From Pycnococcus provasolii (Eukaryota > Chlorophyta > Pseudoscourfieldiophyceae > Pseudoscourfieldiales > Pycnococcaceae), in assembly GCA_938743325.2 (NCBI GenBank), contig OW568866.1, forward strand, positions 62,001-126,000: DNA of 64,000 bases, given 5' to 3'. Numbering within the stretch: position 1 is the first letter of the stretch; every line of letters begins with the position of its first letter. Both the position numbers and the translations under genes were made by a program. A model generated the notes under the pieces. It searched no databases, was not told the DNA's origin, and saw nothing but the letters and a program-made list of their open reading frames with translations. Of the stretch, positions 26,315 through 34,283 are shown one piece after another.

Positions 26315-28495
26315 ATGACGTCAGACGAGGTTGGCAGTGACGCAGATGCGCCGTCGCCGCCATCCACCGCCGCGGCTGCACACGCCGATGTTGCGCACAT
26401 ATGGCTGCCGATTCTCGCGCAACTCCCGCTGAAATCAGTCACGGCGTTCGCGCTCACGTGCCGCGCGTTCGCGGCGCACGCGCGTGACTCGTTGCACTGG
26501 TCGACCCGTCTTAAGAACAACTTCTCACCTGCTCTGCTCGCTCGCGTTGCGTCGCAGGGTGTGCCCTCGTTCGACCTGTTCAAGCGGCTGCATGCCGTGC
26601 ACGGAGTTCGCAAGGCAGTGTGGCACAAAGCCGTGCCACAAATAGATTCAATCAATTCTTTCCATGATTGGGTAGGACCGCGCGAGTTAACAGCGAGCGC
26701 TCCGTGGCCCGAAGGTGGCGTGCTAGTGGTTGGTGGCTGGCGAGGTGGGAGTGTGGACTGTCAGGTGTACTGGCTCAAACCCGACGCGTCTGGGCGAAAC
26801 GTGCGTTGTCACAGACTTCGAGTAGGTGGAACACCACCTTCTTCAAGGTATGGACATACGCTCACTCCGTTTGGCGACGGGCGGCAGTTCCTGCTCACCG
26901 GTGGATTTCTTGGAGGCGGTTATCAAAACCCAATCGGAGACTTGGCTGTGTTGCGGCAAGCGACGACGAACACGGAGAGTAGCGCAGCTACACGACGTGT
27001 TAGGAGAGTAGCACGGATCGTCACAGGATCGTCACGAGCCTCCTCCTCGACTCCCAGCCTGGAGTGGTATTACCCAGACGTTCGCATCGCTCTTGAGCAC
27101 GGGACGCTCTCGGAGACGGTTCTCGTGAACGACTCGAGCAAGCTCGATATACTAGGCGTTGGACGAGGAATGCATGCAGCGTGCGGTAGCACGACAGGTA
27201 TCGCGCCATCGTCGTCTTCTTCTTCGTCGTCGTCATCAACTCAATATGTCTTTCTCCATGGCGGCGTCATTAGCAGTGACATGGATGCGAGTACAAGTGT
27301 CGGTCATTTGACTGTCATAGACACAGCCTCGGTCCCTTTCATCGTGCATAGGCAGAATGAATCATTCACATCGCGATGGGATGATCGTATTAGTGCACCC
27401 ACTGGCATCAACGTTGACGTCCATATGGATCCTGTCAATTATGAACTGGCGATGCGCGAGATGGAACACGTCGAGCATCCCTTGTACGGATCCGAGCAGT
27501 TTCTACCAAACCTTGACGAGCTTCGCTTTGGCCACACGATCGACGTCTACGACGGCGAATTATTTGTGATCGGAGGAGCGCAATTTGGCGACGACGCGAT
27601 CAGAAGCGGCGTCGACGTAGGGTCTCATGTGATTTCACTTTCTCTGGCTACGCTTGTCTGGACACGCTGCCGCATGCGCTACGACGAAGAAAGCCTCGGG
27701 ACGTGGCTGAGAAATACCGCCACCTCTATGTTTGAGGACGAGTACAATTGGGACGAGGACAGTATCCCGGAGGATCTCATTGCCAAGATCAGGTACCCAT
27801 TACCAAGATTGCAAGCGAGTGCAAGGCTACCGTGGAGCAGCAAAGTGCTTCTGTTTGGTGGATTTTCAGCTCAGAAGACTGCATCGTCCCCTGGAAGCCT
27901 TCCATGGCAAGGAGGGCAACGACAGTTCGGCGGTATCTCGCCCTACGATGATAACACTCTCTGGACGCTGGACTTGGCACCGAACTTGCGTTCGTCTGCA
28001 TCCGAGGATGTGCGGACGGTGGTACTCGGAATGCCATTGAACACTGTTGGCGAGCCGTACTCGAGACTTGCAGCATGCTTGTCACCACTCCTTGGAGCCG
28101 AAGAATCGAGTCTACCGAGCAGGTTTATGCTCTTTGGCGGATATCGACTCAAGAGAGCAGAAACGGATCAAACGTGCATTCTTCAACTTGATGGCTCTGC
28201 AATTACGGAAGCGGAGGCAGGTATGCAAGTAGACGGCGAAGATGAATTTGGGGAGAGCGACGATGACTGGCCTTTTGAGGAGAGCGACGATGACGACGAC
28301 GGCGACGGCGATTCTGAAGATGACATGGATGGATCTGAGGAGAGCGACGACGACGACGACGACGACGATTCTGACGACGACGACGATTCTGACGACGACG
28401 ACATGGATGGCGTGATTGGCTTTGATGCATCGCAGCCAATCGAGCGCGTGGATGATGACGCTGTATATGACGAGGAGGCTGATGAGGTGGATTAG
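26315..28495 (+). CDS. F-box/kelch-type protein with acidic tail
   Basis: 726 residues from the ATG at 26315. Residues ~26-75 fit a degenerate F-box (IWLPILAQLPLKSVTAFALTCRAFAAHA). Several kelch-like blades follow: GGVLVVGGWRGGSVDCQVYWL, RYGHTLTPFGDGRQFLLTGGF, FGHTIDVYDGELFVIGGAQF, RLQASARLPWSSKVLLFGGFS and SRLAACLSPLLG with FMLFGGYRL. The C-terminus (~640-726) is almost all Asp/Glu/Ser, encoded by GAC/GAT-rich DNA (28258-28410). A role as substrate adaptor in an SCF ubiquitin ligase is inferred from the F-box/kelch pairing. A single AACCCTAACG box lies about 80 bp upstream of the ATG. Confidence 0.75.
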   Translation: MTSDEVGSDADAPSPPSTAAAAHADVAHIWLPILAQLPLKSVTAFALTCRAFAAHARDSLHWSTRLKNNFSPALLARVASQGVPSFDLFKRLHAVHGVRKAVWHKAVPQIDSINSFHDWVGPRELTASAPWPEGGVLVVGGWRGGSVDCQVYWLKPDASGRNVRCHRLRVGGTPPSSRYGHTLTPFGDGRQFLLTGGFLGGGYQNPIGDLAVLRQATTNTESSAATRRVRRVARIVTGSSRASSSTPSLEWYYPDVRIALEHGTLSETVLVNDSSKLDILGVGRGMHAACGSTTGIAPSSSSSSSSSSTQYVFLHGGVISSDMDASTSVGHLTVIDTASVPFIVHRQNESFTSRWDDRISAPTGINVDVHMDPVNYELAMREMEHVEHPLYGSEQFLPNLDELRFGHTIDVYDGELFVIGGAQFGDDAIRSGVDVGSHVISLSLATLVWTRCRMRYDEESLGTWLRNTATSMFEDEYNWDEDSIPEDLIAKIRYPLPRLQASARLPWSSKVLLFGGFSAQKTASSPGSLPWQGGQRQFGGISPYDDNTLWTLDLAPNLRSSASEDVRTVVLGMPLNTVGEPYSRLAACLSPLLGAEESSLPSRFMLFGGYRLKRAETDQTCILQLDGSAITEAEAGMQVDGEDEFGESDDDWPFEESDDDDDGDGDSEDDMDGSEESDDDDDDDDSDDDDDSDDDDMDGVIGFDASQPIERVDDDAVYDEEADEVD

Positions 28496-28658
28496 ACATA
28501 AATTAAAATAATGTTTACTGTATTCAAATGTTGCGATTCAATATCTTTATGATTAGTATTTGCTGTGTCTCGTCGCCTCAAAAGGGAAGCTGGCTTCGCG
28601 CGCTAGCAATTTATGTAATATCCGCGCGCCCATGGCATGGCATTGTGGTATATAGTAC

Positions 28659-29834
28659 CTATGCGCCGGCGACGGTGGGGGCTGCCGCCGGCGGCGCAGA
28701 TGGCGGCGGTGCAGACGCGGCGGGCACGCCGGCGGGTGCATTCCCTTTGTTCGCTTTCGCGTTGACCGCAGCTGTCGCCTTACGGCGAGTCGTATCTTTC
28801 TTTCCGCGAGATGCAGCTGCGGCAGGACCGTTTGCGATCTTGCCCTTCGTCGGCGGCGGTGCAGACGCATCCAGGCTGCCGATTGGCATACGAATGCACA
28901 CACCAAGCGAAAGTACGAGTCCATCGCCAGAGCCGTCTTCGCGTGTGACAGCGTCACGAAATGCGCGCAGCACAGTTGCGACGCTCGCCTCACCCATCGA
29001 GCACGTGGGAAAGAATCGCGGCGGCGAGTATGCTGCCGCATTCTCCATTTGTCCCGATCGATTCGGCAAGTAGAGGGTGAGATTCTGCTGAGCAAGCTCT
29101 TTCGGGATGGAGAGGCGCTCCATGAGAAAGGTGAGAAAGCGCTCCGCTGCCACGTTGGTAGTCCTACTATTGGATAGGTCCAGGCTGAAGTCTTGCGATG
29201 ATACCCAGTGCGTACTTACCGTAGAGAGCGCCACGGACGAGAGCGACGGTGCCTGCTGCTGCTGCTGCTGCTGCGGTGGCTTCGGCTGCTTTTTCTCCGG
29301 CATCTTGCGCTTCTTCGTCGGCGGGACGAAATCTTCTGCGTCTGACTCGTCGGCGACGACGTTGATGTTGTTGTTGTTATGCTGCACCGCCTCACGTCGC
29401 GTATTTCCAAGCAAGGTTTGCCCCAGGTTGGTAGGTGGTGGTGGTACTCCGTTGCCGACCTCCTCCGTCGCCATGGCTGGCGCGAGCGACGTGAATGCGC
29501 TTCGCAGGAAGAGGGCATCTTCCTCGGATCCGCCGTGCGACGTTCCGTTCGTGCGCATGCCGCTCTCCTGCTGTTCCGGGGACGTGTTCATGCTTCGCGT
29601 TGTTGGCACCATTGCCGTTGACACGGGCATTGCAGGTGGCGGAGCGAGCATGTTGTGCCATCGCATGCGTGAGAAGAGGTTTTCGTTATTCGTAATGGTT
29701 GGGGACACACCAGTGCCACCAGTGCTATTATTGTTATTAGCAGCAGCTGCGTGACTACTCGTCGGCACGAGTATGGTGGTGATGCGAAGCAGCACGGCGC
29801 CGAAGTCGACGTGACTGATATAGTCAGTAGCCAT
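28659..29834 (-). CDS. Unrecognised, probably nuclear protein with NLS
   Basis: 391 residues from the ATG at 29834. I chose this start because the frame upstream to 30218 reads through AT-rich promoter-like DNA. The N-terminal ~20 residues (MATDYISHVDFGAVLLRITT) look structured; then comes a disordered Asn-, Gln- and Pro-rich region with a basic cluster KKRKMPEKKQPK (likely NLS) and a seven-Gln run. A folded-looking block (~215-320) contains VAAERFLTFLMERLSIPKEL and FRDAVTREDGSGDGLVLSLGV. The tail is Ala/Pro/Lys-rich. No family recognised; a transcription or RNA-processing subunit is a guess from composition. Confidence 0.6.
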   Translation of the reverse strand: MATDYISHVDFGAVLLRITTILVPTSSHAAAANNNNSTGGTGVSPTITNNENLFSRMRWHNMLAPPPAMPVSTAMVPTTRSMNTSPEQQESGMRTNGTSHGGSEEDALFLRSAFTSLAPAMATEEVGNGVPPPPTNLGQTLLGNTRREAVQHNNNNINVVADESDAEDFVPPTKKRKMPEKKQPKPPQQQQQQQAPSLSSVALSTVSTHWVSSQDFSLDLSNSRTTNVAAERFLTFLMERLSIPKELAQQNLTLYLPNRSGQMENAAAYSPPRFFPTCSMGEASVATVLRAFRDAVTREDGSGDGLVLSLGVCIRMPIGSLDASAPPPTKGKIANGPAAAASRGKKDTTRRKATAAVNAKANKGNAPAGVPAASAPPPSAPPAAAPTVAGA

Positions 29835-30223
29835 GCCTGCTAATAAGGGGAAGGAATAATGTGTGACTACGAAGCAGGCCTGAAGTGAAGTAAGTGAAGG
29901 GAGGCCTGCTTTGGTTTGGCAAAGCAGACCCCCACCTGGGACGGACGGTTTCCCATCCCAAACAAACGGCACACAGATGACAGAAAGAAGAAAAACAGGG
30001 AGAGTTCGGGGTTTCATAATTCGGGGTTTCATGGGATTCTCCAGCTTCTTCGAGGAATCGTTGTTAAATTTTTTCTCTGCAAGGGGGAGGGACCCTTTTT
30101 CCCTTTCCCTTTTCACATCGGCATTGTCCTTGAGGCCCTTTGTTTGCCCCCCCCACCCCTGTTTACCCCGGCCGCAAACTGACAGCCCTTTCCTTTTAAG
30201 AAGCGTTTCACACGGCACTTTCC
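29835..30223. promoter_or_regulatory. Divergent promoter with tandem TTCGGGGTTT boxes
   Basis: 389 bp between the starts at 29834 (minus) and 30224 (plus). TTCGGGGTTT occurs twice in direct orientation at 30005-30014 and 30020-30029, a 15-bp spacing, matching the motif of three other divergent promoters here. The rest is G/A- and T-rich low-complexity DNA with no protein-like frame. Confidence 0.5.
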
Positions 30224-30967
30224 ATGCCGCTCGTCATCAACAAGGCGCCCGGCGGGATGGGCGTCCTGCCCGTCTCAATCAAACTAGCTAGCAACACGTC
30301 GCCGCCGACGGCACTATCGCAAAACAATAAATACGCCTTCAACCGAAAGGCAACCACCGTCGTGTGCTGCAACTCTGCAAACGACAACAACGCGTCGTCC
30401 ATCGGAGAAACGTCGCCGGGAACACAGTCAGTCATCAACAACGTACTGCGAGTACTGCCAGCACGAACGAAAACCAAGCAAAAAAGTCCGCCTCCGAAAA
30501 TGCTTCCAGCCAACCAAGCGGCGGTCGAACTCGACGAAAACGCACCACCTGGACCACTCGTGGACCTAGGCGACGACACCAAACCCGTTTGCGTCGTGTG
30601 CAGGGAAACTGTCGAGAACGGTTCGAGGTGTATCGAGTGCCCACACTGCTCAGCAAGGACGCACGGAAGCTGCCTGCACCGGTGGTTCATCTCGCAGAAC
30701 GAACTTTCAAGAACAGCCATCGCGAGAAAGGGGACGTGCCCGTGCTGCCGTGCAACCATCAGGTGGGAGGAGGCGGTGAACGACATGCGCGACAGGGCAA
30801 GTGGAGGTGCGGGCCGTGCCAGCGGGCTTAGTACCAAGTCGCTCGTGAACATGAGCGAAAAGGTGCTGCTAGGAGGTGTTCTTGCGGAAGCGTCGCTCGA
30901 CGACAGCTCTCGCCGTGCGTCCACAGGACACAGGGCGTGGCAGTTCTTCACCGGACGCCTGCGCTAA
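30224..30967 (+). CDS. SLX1-type RING/PHD-like zinc finger protein lacking a GIY-YIG domain
   Basis: 247 residues. Residues ~124-185 carry CVVCRETVENG, CPHCSARTHGSCLHRWF and GTCPCCRATIRWEEAV, the spacing of the C-terminal zinc finger of SLX1, including the CPCC and the following Trp. The N-terminal 120 residues are disordered and basic and show none of the GIY-YIG nuclease motifs that precede this finger in SLX1; none appear in the 389 bp upstream either. SLX1 is the nuclease of SLX1-SLX4, which cuts Holliday junctions and flaps; this protein could bind SLX4-like partners without cutting, or be an E3-type RING. The role is inferred. Confidence 0.6.
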   Translation: MPLVINKAPGGMGVLPVSIKLASNTSPPTALSQNNKYAFNRKATTVVCCNSANDNNASSIGETSPGTQSVINNVLRVLPARTKTKQKSPPPKMLPANQAAVELDENAPPGPLVDLGDDTKPVCVVCRETVENGSRCIECPHCSARTHGSCLHRWFISQNELSRTAIARKGTCPCCRATIRWEEAVNDMRDRASGGAGRASGLSTKSLVNMSEKVLLGGVLAEASLDDSSRRASTGHRAWQFFTGRLR

Positions 30968-31035
30968 ACGCGAAGTGATTGAGCATTCATTATAAAAAAG
31001 AAAAAGAATAGTAGTTGTAGACGAAGACGGATCTT

Positions 31036-32058
31036 TTACTCGCCAAACGGGTCGATGCGCGGATCGTGCTCCGTCGCCATGGCCATGCCGGTGCACAGGC
31101 AACTTGGGCAGCTCACCTTCCCCGTTCCCTTGCACGTTCCGCACGTGTTCATCTCACCGCCATCCTCGCTGGCGACAATGCCCTGGCCCGCGCACGTGCC
31201 GCACGTCAGGTATCCGGTGCCCGCGCAGTACAGGCATCGTTTTCGCGCAGCCTCCTTCACGTTGTTCACCTCAACGACCAGCAGCGCGGAGATGACGCCC
31301 ACAGCCCCGCCGCAGAAGGAGGCGACGATGGGGTCCACCTCGCTGAGCTGTTTGGGCAGGTGCACGCCCTCGATGAATTGCGCATAGCTGGTTCCTCCGA
31401 GACCAAGCCTCACTTCGAGCAGCGGTGCGAGAATACCCCCGAAGACGATGACGGTGACAACAAACGCGCCGTACATGGCATAGTACTGGTTGATGTTCTC
31501 CTCGTTGACAGGAGGCAGGAGCGGGATGGCGCTGTCCACCTTCTGGTCTCGCGGGTCCACCTCCTCGACAACCGCGGTGTTTGTTTTGTCCTGTCTTGTC
31601 CTGAGTCTCTGCTGGATGCGCAGGCGTCGCATTTCCTCAAGCAGCAGGAAGATCTTCGTCTTTCGCGCCTCGAGGTTGTCGCGTATGTTCTGCGCGTCTA
31701 GGTTGGCAAAGTCCGTGACCGTCTCTCTGCTTTCGATGATGCAGAAGTTCGCGGGCAGAGCCGCCGAGTCGTCCATGTCGATTCCCGAGATGGGGTTACG
31801 GTTCGACTCGTCGACTTGTGTGGTTGACGCGGTGGACGAGATGGATGGGTCGGACTCCTCAGGCCCCCCCTGTGATGGTCCTGAGGACTCAGCAGCTGCC
31901 GATGAAGCCCGGGAACAAAGGGGGGAGCGCTTAATCTTACGCACCACGCAATGAGGAATTTTAAGCGGCGCACAAACAAAAGCAGCACGAGCACGAGTAC
32001 CCCGAGCAGTTGCCATGCACAAAGACGAGCGTGAAGAGAACGAGGGAGCACGAAGCAT
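31036..32058 (-). CDS. OR: ORANGE (OR) plastid DnaJ-type zinc-finger protein
   Basis: 340 residues from the ATG at 32058; sequence upstream of it is low-complexity. The first ~50 residues are Ser/Arg/Ala-rich and serve as transit peptide. The body follows plant OR closely: YYAMYGAFVVTVIVFGGILAP (first membrane span), GGTSYAQFIEGVHLPKQLS, DPIVASFCGGAVGVISALLVVEVNNV (second span), then four CxxC-type elements (CLYCAGTGYLTC, CGTC, CGTCKGTG, CPSC) and the hallmark C-terminus CLCTGMAMATEHDPRIDPF. OR is a holdase-type partner that stabilises phytoene synthase and promotes carotenoid accumulation and plastid protein folding. It supports a green-lineage plastid. Divergent to the sialyltransferase gene. 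Confidence 0.96.
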   Translation of the reverse strand: MLRAPSFSSRSSLCMATARGTRARAAFVCAPLKIPHCVVRKIKRSPLCSRASSAAAESSGPSQGGPEESDPSISSTASTTQVDESNRNPISGIDMDDSAALPANFCIIESRETVTDFANLDAQNIRDNLEARKTKIFLLLEEMRRLRIQQRLRTRQDKTNTAVVEEVDPRDQKVDSAIPLLPPVNEENINQYYAMYGAFVVTVIVFGGILAPLLEVRLGLGGTSYAQFIEGVHLPKQLSEVDPIVASFCGGAVGVISALLVVEVNNVKEAARKRCLYCAGTGYLTCGTCAGQGIVASEDGGEMNTCGTCKGTGKVSCPSCLCTGMAMATEHDPRIDPFGE

Positions 32059-32396
32059 TGCAGCAGAAGAGATAGTGAAGTGCACTACCGTATCGTATCG
32101 TATCGTATCTGCCGACGCCCAGGTGGACGGATGAAGATGAAGGGGGAAGAGGGGGAGGGAAGGGAAAGGGGCGGCCCCTGGGGAAAGGAACGAACACCTC
32201 AGAAAAGGAAGGAGGATAGCAGATTGCATTGCGTGGGTGGATAAGCCTCCCAACCCTAACCCTAACCCTAACGCCAATACCGCTTGATAGGATTCCGTTC
32301 AAGAGGGAATCCCCTCCTCGTCCCTGTGACCGTTGGTGCCCTCCTCCCCCCGAAAAAAAGACCCAAACCTTTACAGACCACTACATACTACTTGAA
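32059..32396. promoter_or_regulatory. Divergent promoter with a telomere-type tract
   Basis: 338 bp between OR (minus) and the sialyltransferase-like gene (plus). It contains AACCCTAACCCTAACCCTAAC at 32252-32272 (three units), a purine-rich run, and a short CGTATCGTATCGTATC direct repeat near 32091-32107. No protein-like frame. Confidence 0.55.
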
Positions 32397-34208
32397 ATGG
32401 CGGGCGCGCGCAGTCGCGCAGAGTCGCGCAGTCGTAGCGCGATCGCTGTCGTGGGCGCACTGGTGGTCGGCGTCGTGCTCCTCGTCGCGTTCCGATGGCA
32501 CGCCGCACCGCGCACCAGGCTCTCCTCGAAAGACCGCATACTCAAAGCCCTAAGGCAGAGACAAAAACTTAAGCAACCGCAAAGTCAACAGCCGCAGACA
32601 ACCTCGCCCAACACATCCGCCCTTCTCGACCCGGACGCGGCGGAGGACGACCTATTCGGATCCGACGACGAACTCAGGTTAATCGCCAAGATCGTCAAGG
32701 TGGCGGAAGCAAAGGCCGACAAGGAAAAAGAACGAAAAAGGGCCGCCATGCTGCAGACGGAACTGTCACGCAGAGCCGTCAGGTCAGGGTCGGCCGCCGC
32801 CGCCGCATCCACGTCAGCCGCGAAATGGCTGCACGACGCCTCGAAAACTGGCGGGCTCGTGCAGGACATCACGGGACACAAGTGCTCCGCGCCCACCGAC
32901 TGCACGGAGGCGTGCCAGAGAGGATGCGAGCGTGAGGCGGTGCAGAGAGCTTGCGAAAAGGAGTGCGACGAAGAGTGCGCTGACACCGCGCAAGCTTCCG
33001 CCGGCACGGGGCCGTGCCCCCGCGCGGGTAAGAGCAAGCAGAGCAAGGCGGCCAGCACCACGTGCAAGGCAGCAGCCGCGGCGGGAGGCGGCGCGCACGG
33101 GTGCGCGGCGGCGTGCCAGAGCAAGTGCGCGGCAAGGCGTAAGGAAGAGCTCACCGCAGCGGAGAAGACCTGCCTCGCGGCGAGCAGAGGAGAATGCCAG
33201 GCGCAGTGCTCTACGGGGGGTAGCTATGCGTCGGCGCTGAGCCACGCCGCAGGTGACTTTGGCGAGGTGTACGATGCGACGCAGTGCGAAAAACTATGCG
33301 AGGCGGAATTCGTGTCGCGATGCCGCACAGCGCAGGGTGGTGTGTGCGCGTCCAAATGCGGAAAGCACGTCTGCACGAACGGCTTATGCGCGTGTCCAAT
33401 CTTCTACTCGGGAGACACGCAGTGCGGATCGCAGATGCGGCTCGCGGAGATGCTCCCGCCACGCTACCAGCACTGCGTTGTGCCGTTCACCGACGACCGA
33501 TTCAGAAAGGGATCGGCAGGCAACAAGACCATTATGGATTCGGATAATCCGGCAAATAGCGCCATCGCGCACAAGTTTGCGCGCTCGCGCGTGCTCAACT
33601 CTGGCCGAGCGCCAAGCATGTTCCCAGATCTTGCGGAGATGGCCGACTGGAGCACCTGCGCGGTCGTCGGCAGCTCGAGCTCAATGTCGAGCGCCGGGCT
33701 CGGCGCGGAAGTGGACAATCACACCGCGGTCATCCGATTCAACGACGCGCCAACGGAGGAGTACGAGTCGGACGTGGGCAGCAAGACGACGCTTCGCGTG
33801 CAGAATGTCATGTACTGTGGATTCCACGAGAAGCGTCGCGAGGTTTGCCTGCACTACACGGGATGGCGAAGCAACAGATGCAGCATAGAGAATCGTCGAA
33901 GGTGGCCCACTTGCAACTACGCGCACATGAGCTTTCGCATGCTGCGCTACGTGCGCGACTACCTCGCGCCAGCGCAAACTGCGAGCACGATTATAAAGAA
34001 GGATACGTCGGCAGGATTCTTCGGCGTGCTGCTCGCACTTCACATGTGCGGCTCCATCGACATCTACGGTTTCACGCAGTCGTCACGGCACTACTTTCAC
34101 AAGGTGACAAAGTCCAAGTCATCCTTCGGGGAGAAGCACTCGTGGCGACTGGAGCGCCAGTGCCTGGCGGTAATCAGCTCTCTGCCTCAGGTTCAGCGTC
34201 GAAGATGA
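32397..34208 (+). CDS. GT29 sialyltransferase-like type II membrane protein with Cys-rich stem
   Basis: 603 residues from the ATG at 32397. A single anchor (~17-38, AIAVVGALVVGVVLLVAF) is followed by a basic stem and a Cys-rich segment (~160-350) with repeated CxxxC pairs. The C-terminal ~190 residues are GT29: sialylmotif L begins CAVVGSSSSMSSAGLG and includes HTAVIRFNDAP, and motif S is SAGFFGVLLALHMCGSIDIYGF; a later HSWRLE may supply motif VS/III His. Plants and green algae have GT29 members whose donor is thought to be CMP-Kdo or a related sugar rather than sialic acid. Golgi location is inferred. TGTAA is at 34220-34224. Confidence 0.85.
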   Translation: MAGARSRAESRSRSAIAVVGALVVGVVLLVAFRWHAAPRTRLSSKDRILKALRQRQKLKQPQSQQPQTTSPNTSALLDPDAAEDDLFGSDDELRLIAKIVKVAEAKADKEKERKRAAMLQTELSRRAVRSGSAAAAASTSAAKWLHDASKTGGLVQDITGHKCSAPTDCTEACQRGCEREAVQRACEKECDEECADTAQASAGTGPCPRAGKSKQSKAASTTCKAAAAAGGGAHGCAAACQSKCAARRKEELTAAEKTCLAASRGECQAQCSTGGSYASALSHAAGDFGEVYDATQCEKLCEAEFVSRCRTAQGGVCASKCGKHVCTNGLCACPIFYSGDTQCGSQMRLAEMLPPRYQHCVVPFTDDRFRKGSAGNKTIMDSDNPANSAIAHKFARSRVLNSGRAPSMFPDLAEMADWSTCAVVGSSSSMSSAGLGAEVDNHTAVIRFNDAPTEEYESDVGSKTTLRVQNVMYCGFHEKRREVCLHYTGWRSNRCSIENRRRWPTCNYAHMSFRMLRYVRDYLAPAQTASTIIKKDTSAGFFGVLLALHMCGSIDIYGFTQSSRHYFHKVTKSKSSFGEKHSWRLERQCLAVISSLPQVQRRR

Positions 34209-34219
34209 GAGAGAATCTT

Positions 34220-34237
34220 TGTAATTTTAGAGTTACA
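34220..34237. promoter_or_regulatory. Convergent poly(A) signals (TGTAA/TTACA) of two genes
   Basis: TGTAA at 34220-34224 serves the plus-strand sialyltransferase-like gene (stop 34208), and TTACA at 34233-34237 is TGTAA for the minus-strand WW/IQ gene (stop 34284). The two signals are nine bases apart, so the 3' UTRs should overlap. Confidence 0.6.
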
Positions 34238-34283
34238 TAGTGCGTACACTATTCATTTGTTCCCCAAATGGAAAAATAAATAT

